Positions 33,193 to 38,261 of a stretch of DNA of 38,261 nt are shown one piece after another (position 1 is the stretch's first letter; every line of letters begins with the position of its first letter). The notes under the pieces were generated by a model that worked only from the letters and a program-made list of their open reading frames with translations, was not told where the DNA came from and did not search any database. Source of the DNA: Bacteroidales bacterium (GTDB lineage Bacteria > Bacteroidota > Bacteroidia > Bacteroidales > UBA932). Made by a program: the position numbers and the translations under genes. The stretch spans positions 1 through 38,261 of the forward strand of contig SFMG01000017.1 in assembly GCA_004554455.1 (NCBI GenBank), in the 5' to 3' direction.

Positions 33193-34610
33193 ACAGGAGA
33201 TTCGCTCACAACATAAGCATATTTCTGCTGGACCTCATCTTGTCGGTGATTTCATCGGTTTTTGCGCTGCTGGTGCTTCGTGTCATCTACGGCGAAATCC
33301 TTTATTTCAACCGGCTCTGCACCATCTGGCTGCTGACTTCCCTGCTGGCCACGGTGGCCGGAATTCTGATCTCTGGATCTTTCCGCGTGGTAGTGCGTCA
33401 TTCCACGCTGAAGAGTGTCAACAAAATCATTGTCAGCACCTTATGCAAGGGCCTGCTTTTCCTGGCAGTGTGGCTGCTGGGAACTTTCCATCACTTCGAA
33501 GTGCCCGTTTCCAACTATTTCTGGATACTCCTGCTCCTGGACCTGATGCTTTCCTTCATACTCCCTCTTCTGACGCGTCTGCTCATCATCAACGCCTATG
33601 ACAGCTTCCGCCGGGACTATGCCGAGGAAGTGAAGAAAGTGCCGGTAGTGGTTTATGGCACCAGCAACAAAGCGGTGGCAATGGTCACCCGTCTCAGCAC
33701 CTCCCCGAACTACAATGTCATAGGTTTTCTCAGCCCCCTGAAGGCCAACTCCGGCCTTATCATACACGATCTGCCCGTATATACCTACAGTGACGAGGCC
33801 TCTCTTGCCGACCTGCGCAACCGTCTCGGCTTCGAATGTGTGCTGTTTGCCGACCACGACGCCGCAGAAGCGGCACGCAAGGACGAGCTGAGTCTCATGT
33901 GCGTCCACTCCGGCATACACGTGCTCAACACCCCGCGCATAGCCGAGACCCATTTCGGCTCCCTCTCCGGGGAGGCCCTCAAGGCCGTGAGCAACCAGGA
34001 AATGATCCTCGATGGAATGAGCTCCTTCGGGCGCATCACAAAACGCATTGCGGACTGCGCTCTGTCCGGCCTGCTTCTGATCGTCTTCTCCCCGCTCATA
34101 CTGATATGCTTCCTGGCCATTAAGCTGGACGACAAGGGACCTGCCATCTACAAGCAGGAAAGGATAGGCCGTTTCGGCAGGCCTTTCAATATATATAAAT
34201 TCCGTTCCATGCGCACCGACGCAGAGGCGGCCGGCCCGGCACTGTACTCCGGCGACGACGATCCGCGCCTGACCAAGGTCGGCAAATTCCTCCGGGTGCA
34301 CCATCTCGACGAACTGCCGCAGCTCTGGAACGTCTTTATGGGGGATATGTCCTTCATAGGCTGGCGTCCCGAGCGCAAATTCTACATAGACCAGATCATG
34401 GAGCAGGACCCGCGCTACTACTATCTCTACCAGATACGTCCGGGAGTCACTTCCTATGCCACTCTCAAGAACGGCTACACCGACACGATGGAGAAGATGC
34501 TCCGCCGTCTCGAATTCGACCTCTACTATCTGCGTCACCGCTCCTGGTGGTTCGACATCAAGATACTCTTCCAGACCTTCGTAAGCATAGTCTTCGGCAA
34601 GAAATTCTGA
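33189..34610 (+). CDS. Polyprenyl-phosphate sugar-phosphate transferase (WbaP/WcaJ type)
   Basis: A 473-residue membrane enzyme that starts repeat-unit assembly by moving a hexose-1-phosphate onto undecaprenyl phosphate. Four N-terminal helices (about 8-135) lead to a Rossmann-like middle domain (150-250; VVVYGTSNKAVAM) and the C-terminal catalytic domain starting near 285 with a reentrant hydrophobic helix, then GPAIYKQERIGRFG (318-331) and KFRSMRTDAE (337-346). The PGxTSYA segment near the end also fits. The sugar cannot be deduced. It overlaps the UpxY-like gene by 4 nt, and a GT4 follows after 12 nt. Confidence 0.92.
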   Translation: MNRRFAHNISIFLLDLILSVISSVFALLVLRVIYGEILYFNRLCTIWLLTSLLATVAGILISGSFRVVVRHSTLKSVNKIIVSTLCKGLLFLAVWLLGTFHHFEVPVSNYFWILLLLDLMLSFILPLLTRLLIINAYDSFRRDYAEEVKKVPVVVYGTSNKAVAMVTRLSTSPNYNVIGFLSPLKANSGLIIHDLPVYTYSDEASLADLRNRLGFECVLFADHDAAEAARKDELSLMCVHSGIHVLNTPRIAETHFGSLSGEALKAVSNQEMILDGMSSFGRITKRIADCALSGLLLIVFSPLILICFLAIKLDDKGPAIYKQERIGRFGRPFNIYKFRSMRTDAEAAGPALYSGDDDPRLTKVGKFLRVHHLDELPQLWNVFMGDMSFIGWRPERKFYIDQIMEQDPRYYYLYQIRPGVTSYATLKNGYTDTMEKMLRRLEFDLYYLRHRSWWFDIKILFQTFVSIVFGKKF

Positions 34611-34622
34611 TCCCGGCTTGAA

Positions 34623-35759
34623 ATGAAGGTACTGCAGCTAGGCAAATTCTATCCCGTGCGAGGGGGCGTCGAAAAGGTTATGTACGACCTTTTCGAAGGC
34701 CTCAATGCCGATGGGATACATTGCGATATGCTCTGCGCCCGCATAGAAGAGGGAACTCCGGAGTGCGTCCCGTCCGCAGGCAGCGGCCGTCTCGTGGCCG
34801 TGAAGGCCCTGGCCAAGCTCGCTGGCACTATGATTGCCCCATCTATGCCGCGGAGGCTGCGCCGCCTTGTCAGGGAGGAGAATTACGACCTGATACACGT
34901 CCACCATCCCGACCCTATGGCCGCCCTTTCCCTTTTGCTGAGCGGCTACAAGGGCAAGGTCGTGCTCCACTGGCACAGCGACATACTCAGCCAGAAATTT
35001 TTCCTGGCCTTCTACAAACCCCTGCAGAACTGGCTCATACGCCGCGCAGACCTCATTCTGGGCACCACTCCTGTCTATGTGGAGCAGTCGCCCCACCTGG
35101 CTGCCGCGCGTGCCTCGCACAAACGCATATCCTTCCTCCCTATTGGAGTCAGGCCGCTGCGTAACGCCGCCTCAGACGCGTCTCTCGCAGCCGAAGTCGG
35201 CAGGCTGCGCTCGGAACTCGGAGGACGGCGCATAATCTTCTCCCTGGGCCGGCTCATCCCTTACAAGGGCTATGAAACGCTGATCGAGGCCGCTGCCCTG
35301 CTGCCGGACGACTGCATTGTGGTCATCGGCGGCGGAGGGCCGCTGGAAGCGAGCCTGCGTGCCAAGGTCAGTGATATGGGACTGGAAGACAAGGTCCGCC
35401 TCCTGTCCCGCGTGCCGGACGGAGAAACGGATCTCTGGTACAACGCCTGCGACCTTTTCTGTATGAGCTCTGTATGGAAGACCGAGGCCTTCGGAATAGT
35501 CCAGATAGAGGCGATGTCCCTGGGCAAGCCCCTGGTGGCGACCCGCATCCCGGAGTCGGGTGTCTCCTGGGTCAACGAGGAGGGCGTTTCCGGCCTGAAT
35601 GCCGAGCCGGGCGACCCACGCTCCCTCGCCGACTGCATATTGGCCGTGCTTGAAGATGCAGAGAAATATTCCCTCGGTGCGGCGCAGCGTTATGCCGCCA
35701 ACTTCACCTACGGGAGAATGATTGAAAGATGCAAGGACTTTTACGGGAAAATCCTGTAA
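34623..35759 (+). CDS. Glycosyltransferase family 4
   Basis: A 378-residue GT-B glycosyltransferase, cytosolic face. The N-terminal half opens with VLQLGKFYPVRGGVEKVMYDL, a GT4-type start with the GGVE loop. The second half has FSLGRLIPYKGYETLIEA and the donor-binding KTEAFGIVQIEAMSLGKPLVAT segment with its two glutamates. Donor and acceptor are unknown. It would add a sugar to the lipid-linked product of the upstream transferase. The stop codon lies inside a terminator-like hairpin. Confidence 0.9.
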   Translation: MKVLQLGKFYPVRGGVEKVMYDLFEGLNADGIHCDMLCARIEEGTPECVPSAGSGRLVAVKALAKLAGTMIAPSMPRRLRRLVREENYDLIHVHHPDPMAALSLLLSGYKGKVVLHWHSDILSQKFFLAFYKPLQNWLIRRADLILGTTPVYVEQSPHLAAARASHKRISFLPIGVRPLRNAASDASLAAEVGRLRSELGGRRIIFSLGRLIPYKGYETLIEAAALLPDDCIVVIGGGGPLEASLRAKVSDMGLEDKVRLLSRVPDGETDLWYNACDLFCMSSVWKTEAFGIVQIEAMSLGKPLVATRIPESGVSWVNEEGVSGLNAEPGDPRSLADCILAVLEDAEKYSLGAAQRYAANFTYGRMIERCKDFYGKIL

Positions 35760-35765
35760 AGTTTT
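35740..35765 (+). terminator. Terminator-like hairpin inside the polysaccharide operon
   Basis: TTTACGGG (35740-35747) pairs with CCTGTAAA (35753-35760) through seven Watson-Crick pairs and one G-T, with a 5-nt loop, followed by GTTTTAATAT. It contains the GT4 stop codon and precedes the cytidylyltransferase gene. Confidence 0.6.
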
Positions 35766-35767
35766 AA

Positions 35768-35775
35768 TATATTTG
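35768..35775 (+). promoter_or_regulatory. -7 box before the cytidylyltransferase
   Basis: TATATTTG is an exact TAnnTTTG match directly after the hairpin. It would give a leader of about 95-100 nt to the start at 35877. No -33 element at normal spacing was found. Confidence 0.5.
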
Positions 35776-35796
35776 TAAGACAATACTTTCCCTTGT

Positions 35797-35833
35797 GGAC
35801 AGTCTCGGATGCCATGCGTTTTTGGGACCGTCC
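35797..35833 (+). promoter_or_regulatory. Leader hairpin
   Basis: GGACAGTCTC (35797-35806) pairs with GGGACCGTCC (35824-35833) with one mismatch and one wobble around a 17-nt loop. It lies in the untranslated leader of the cytidylyltransferase. A function is not evident. Confidence 0.4.
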
Positions 35834-35876
35834 ATTGGCGAAGCTATACAATTTTTCAGCAAAAGACATATCTATT

Positions 35877-36584
35877 ATGATGGAAGACAGGGGCAGAAAG
35901 ATTGCCGTGATACTTGCCGGCGGAAGTGGCTCCCGACTGGGTGCAGATGTTCCGAAACAGTTCCTGCAGATCGACGGAAAGACCATATTGGAATACTCGG
36001 TCGAGGCCTTCGAAGGACACGGGGGAATCGACGCCATCTTCATAGTCTCACGTGCGGATTTCATTGAGGAGGTGAAGGAGATAGTCCGTCTCCGGGGCTA
36101 CACCAAGGTCGAGAAGGTGCTCGCCGGAGGCAAGGAAAGGTACCATTCCTCCCTTGCCGCGATAGCCCAGGCGCAGGACGGGGACATATTGCTCTTCCAC
36201 GACGCCGTCCGTCCCCTCGTCAGCCGCCGCATCATCGACGACTGCCTCGAAGCGATGCAGAGCTACAACGCGGTGGACGTGGGTTTCAACACCACCGACA
36301 CCATAGTCCAGGTGAATTCCGACAACTGTATATGCAATATACCTGACCGCGCCGTGCTGCGAAACGGTCAGACGCCGCAGGTATTCAGGCGCGAAGTCAT
36401 AGCCAGGGCCTACGAAATCGCCCTCGCCGACCCTGCCTTCCGCACCACCGACGACTGCGGGGTGGTCTTCCGCTACCTGCCCGGCGAGCCGGTCTTCGTC
36501 GTACGCGGCGACGTATGCAATATGAAAGTAACCTACAGGGAGGACCTGGAACAGATAGAGCGTCTGCTGCGCCAGAGAGACTGA
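35877..36584 (+). CDS. TarI/IspD-like cytidylyltransferase
   Basis: A 235-residue nucleotidyltransferase related to IspD. It has the CTP loop LAGGSGSRLGADVPKQFL (about 12-29), the HDAVRPL segment, NGQTPQVF and FRTTDDCGVVFR. The TarI-type group makes CDP-ribitol (or a related CDP-polyol) for surface polymers, while IspD makes CDP-methylerythritol. With a separate ispD at 22180-22869 and polysaccharide genes on both sides, a polyol-phosphate branch is more likely, but no adjacent reductase (TarJ type) is seen within the window. The start is 35877 or the next codon (ATG ATG); an upstream TTG at 35793 would add unconserved residues over the leader hairpin. Confidence 0.85.
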   Translation: MMEDRGRKIAVILAGGSGSRLGADVPKQFLQIDGKTILEYSVEAFEGHGGIDAIFIVSRADFIEEVKEIVRLRGYTKVEKVLAGGKERYHSSLAAIAQAQDGDILLFHDAVRPLVSRRIIDDCLEAMQSYNAVDVGFNTTDTIVQVNSDNCICNIPDRAVLRNGQTPQVFRREVIARAYEIALADPAFRTTDDCGVVFRYLPGEPVFVVRGDVCNMKVTYREDLEQIERLLRQRD

Positions 36585-36597
36585 TTGCTGACTGCCT

Positions 36598-37545
36598 ATG
36601 AATGAAACTCTTATATCCGTAATAATACCGGTGTACAATGCCGAACGCTGGTTGCGCGAGTGCCTCGAAAGCGTGCTCGCCCAGACCTGGATGCGGCTGG
36701 AAGTCATATTGGTGGACGACGGCAGCACCGACGGCAGCTTCGGCATCTGCAAGGAATATGCCCGCAGGGACAGGCGCGTCAAGGTCCTTCATGGCCCCAA
36801 CAGCGGCGTCAGCAAGGCCCGGCAAAGGGCCATCGAGTCCGCGCAGGGCAGTTTCATAGCTTTTGTGGATGCGGATGACGTGGTGCTTCCGAATATGTTG
36901 GAGACCCTCTACAGTGGCTTTTCCGTTACGGACAACGTGCTTATCGCCAACGCAGGCCTGTACCGTCTGGACCGCAAGGGCCGCCTGCGCAAAATGTCGC
37001 GCCACAGGCATCCCCGCCACTATGTGATACGCGATGTGCCCGGCTATGCGGCCGCTTCCCTCTCAGGGGAGACCAACCATTATCTCTGCACCAAACTTTT
37101 CCGTCGCGAGGTTTTCGACTGGGTCCGTTTCCGCAATCTCCGCCACGACGAGGACACCCTCCTGGGCTACGAGCTGGTGAAGGCCCTGCGCGGCAGCAGC
37201 TGGAAGATTGTCGATCTGCCTTCGCTGCTCTATTGCTACCGTGACACCCCGGGCAGTCTCTGTACCAGCGAAACCCAGGCCCAGGCCCCCGAGCGCCTGG
37301 CCAACCTCGACCGCATGTATGAGGATGCCCTTGCCAACTGGCCCGAGCTCTGCCCGCTTATCGATGCCCAGCGCCTGGCCAGCCTCACTTACTTCCTTAC
37401 CCGCTGCCGTCACATCCCCGCCTGGAAAAAGCAATGGTGGCCCCTCTACCGCCCCCGCCTCGACGCCTACCCCCTCCTCCGCGGCCTCCGGCTCCTCCGC
37501 GGCAAACAAAGACGCAGGTTCCTGAGGTTGAAGATGATAGGATGA
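36598..37545 (+). CDS. Glycosyltransferase family 2
   Basis: A 315-residue GT-A glycosyltransferase. The N-terminus has SVIIPVYNAERWLRECLESVL, then VDDGSTDGS near 41, and the metal-binding DADD in FVDADDVVLP near 91. The C-terminal half is variable and ends in a basic region (GKQRRRFLRLK) encoded by a very C-rich stretch of DNA. Donor and acceptor are unknown. The stop overlaps the acyltransferase start by 4 nt (ATGA). Confidence 0.9.
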   Translation: MNETLISVIIPVYNAERWLRECLESVLAQTWMRLEVILVDDGSTDGSFGICKEYARRDRRVKVLHGPNSGVSKARQRAIESAQGSFIAFVDADDVVLPNMLETLYSGFSVTDNVLIANAGLYRLDRKGRLRKMSRHRHPRHYVIRDVPGYAAASLSGETNHYLCTKLFRREVFDWVRFRNLRHDEDTLLGYELVKALRGSSWKIVDLPSLLYCYRDTPGSLCTSETQAQAPERLANLDRMYEDALANWPELCPLIDAQRLASLTYFLTRCRHIPAWKKQWWPLYRPRLDAYPLLRGLRLLRGKQRRRFLRLKMIG

Positions 37546-38261
37546 ATACAGATTTCCTTTCGAAAAAGACTTGCGCCGTTGTAAACGGTATTTTTATAAT
37601 CATGGTGTTCTTTGCCCATGCATGGCAGTATATTGCTCCTGCCTTGGGGCATTGGACGATATTTGATAATCTGTATGCGAGTGTTATCGGCTGGTCCGGG
37701 CAGTATATTGTTGTTCCCTTCCTCTTATTCTCCGGATATGGTGTAACGACTTCCATTATGGAAAAAGGGAATGCTTATGCCAAAAAGATTCCGTCGGCGA
37801 GGATACTACCCACTCTTCTCAATTTTGACATTGCCGTTTGCATATTCATTGCAGTCAACTTAATTCTTGGATTCCGTCCTTCTTTGGCTCAGTGTCTGTT
37901 GTCATTAAGCGGATGGGATAGCGTAGGAAACAGCAACTGGTACATCTTCTGTATCCTTTGGTGTTATTGTTTTTCTTTTGTGGCGTCTCTTTGCAGTAAA
38001 CACTCAAAAGAGGCTCACCTTATGATAGTTTTGGTCTTATGCCTTCTCTATGTTGTCTTGTTAAGCATTTCTAAAGGAAATCAGAGGTGGTGGTATGATA
38101 CAATACTGGCATATCCGACAGGCGTTGCTGTTGCATTGTACATGGAGAAACTTGCTATTCTTATAGAAAGGTGGAAATTACCTCTTGCTTCAGGGCTTAT
38201 GGCACTGTTCATTTTCCTGCTCTTTGCCGGGAGAAAGTGGGCACCTGGATATAATTTTTTC
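37542..38261 (+). CDS. Acyltransferase 3 family membrane protein, cut by window end
   Basis: An open frame of 240 codons runs off the right edge. Translation gives a polytopic membrane protein with about six or seven hydrophobic segments, opening MNTDFLSKKTCAVVNGIF and then FFAHAWQYI, where the histidine fits the conserved catalytic position of acyltransferase-3 proteins; an FLLFSGYGV segment follows, also typical. In such loci these proteins O-acetylate polysaccharides. Base composition changes sharply at this gene: codons such as TTT, TAT, ATT, GTT and TTA are frequent, unlike the GC-ending codons upstream. This suggests recent arrival, as is common for the variable part of surface-polysaccharide loci. 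Identification is by pattern only. Confidence 0.75.
   Translation, partial: MNTDFLSKKTCAVVNGIFIIMVFFAHAWQYIAPALGHWTIFDNLYASVIGWSGQYIVVPFLLFSGYGVTTSIMEKGNAYAKKIPSARILPTLLNFDIAVCIFIAVNLILGFRPSLAQCLLSLSGWDSVGNSNWYIFCILWCYCFSFVASLCSKHSKEAHLMIVLVLCLLYVVLLSISKGNQRWWYDTILAYPTGVAVALYMEKLAILIERWKLPLASGLMALFIFLLFAGRKWAPGYNFF

Noticed and set aside
35793..35876. TTG start that would lengthen the TarI-like protein by 28 residues
   Set aside because: The region forms a leader hairpin, and the family normally begins just before the CTP-binding loop.
22180..36584. Recent duplication of ispD giving the second cytidylyltransferase
   Set aside because: The two proteins differ widely outside the nucleotide-binding motifs, so they are distinct family members and not a recent copy.

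Overview
The window looks like a chromosomal segment from a fairly GC-rich member of the Bacteroidota, most likely order Bacteroidales. The evidence is repeated TAnnTTTG-type -7 promoter boxes (several exact), starts without Shine-Dalgarno sequences (often reading GATATG), lipoprotein signal peptides, a UpxY-type NusG paralogue, and Bacteroidetes-style families (metallophosphatase with its own N and C domains, exported transglutaminase-like protein, OmpA porin, GumC/Wzc kinase). Isoleucine is often encoded by ATA. The genus cannot be fixed from sequence alone. No tRNA, rRNA, CRISPR array, insertion sequence or integrase was seen.

Layout. (1) 0-5.5 kb, plus strand: a long imperfect hairpin, a lipoprotein serine hydrolase, a secreted metallophosphatase, then metX and asd of the aspartate family (homoserine, methionine, threonine, lysine, diaminopimelate). 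The spacers carry short tandem repeats. (2) 5.5-9.1 kb, minus: a 1215-residue exported protein joining a GH29 alpha-L-fucosidase to a complete transglutaminase-like protein; this is the most unusual gene here. It is divergent from a short cutC. (3) 9.9-13.6 kb, minus: a polysaccharide export set (Wza-like lipoprotein, Wzc-like BY-kinase with an 11-fold Gly-Tyr tail encoded by a 6-bp tandem repeat, HAD phosphatase), preceded by an unrecognised lipoprotein. (4) 14.9-19.2 kb, minus: PBP1A, ddl and prmC in one tightly packed operon ending in a strong terminator. (5) 19.3-22.9 kb: topA and an Lrp/AsnC regulator, converging on ispD. (6) 23-29.3 kb, plus: the elongasome operon mreB-mreC-mreD-PBP2-rodA with an NlpC/P60 hydrolase, converging on an L,D-transpeptidase. 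(7) 30-31.2 kb: a short, archaeal-type S-adenosylhomocysteine hydrolase. (8) 31.4-38.3 kb, plus: an OmpA-family protein overlapped by a UpxY-like antiterminator, then a polyprenyl-phosphate sugar transferase, a GT4, a cytidylyltransferase, a GT2 and an AT-rich acyltransferase cut by the window end. This is the start of a surface-polysaccharide locus.

How it fits together. Most of the window is cell-envelope biology. Asd and Ddl supply peptidoglycan precursors; PBP1A, PBP2/RodA/MreBCD, NlpC/P60 and the L,D-transpeptidase build and remodel the wall; OmpA anchors the outer membrane to it. The initiating sugar transferase and glycosyltransferases on the right would build a repeat unit whose export could use the Wza/Wzc pair at 10-13.6 kb. 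The points most worth a second look are the fucosidase-transglutaminase fusion, the ompA-upxY overlap with an internal terminator downstream, the expandable tyrosine tail of the BY-kinase, the short SAH hydrolase, and two families of tandem repeats in one intergenic spacer.
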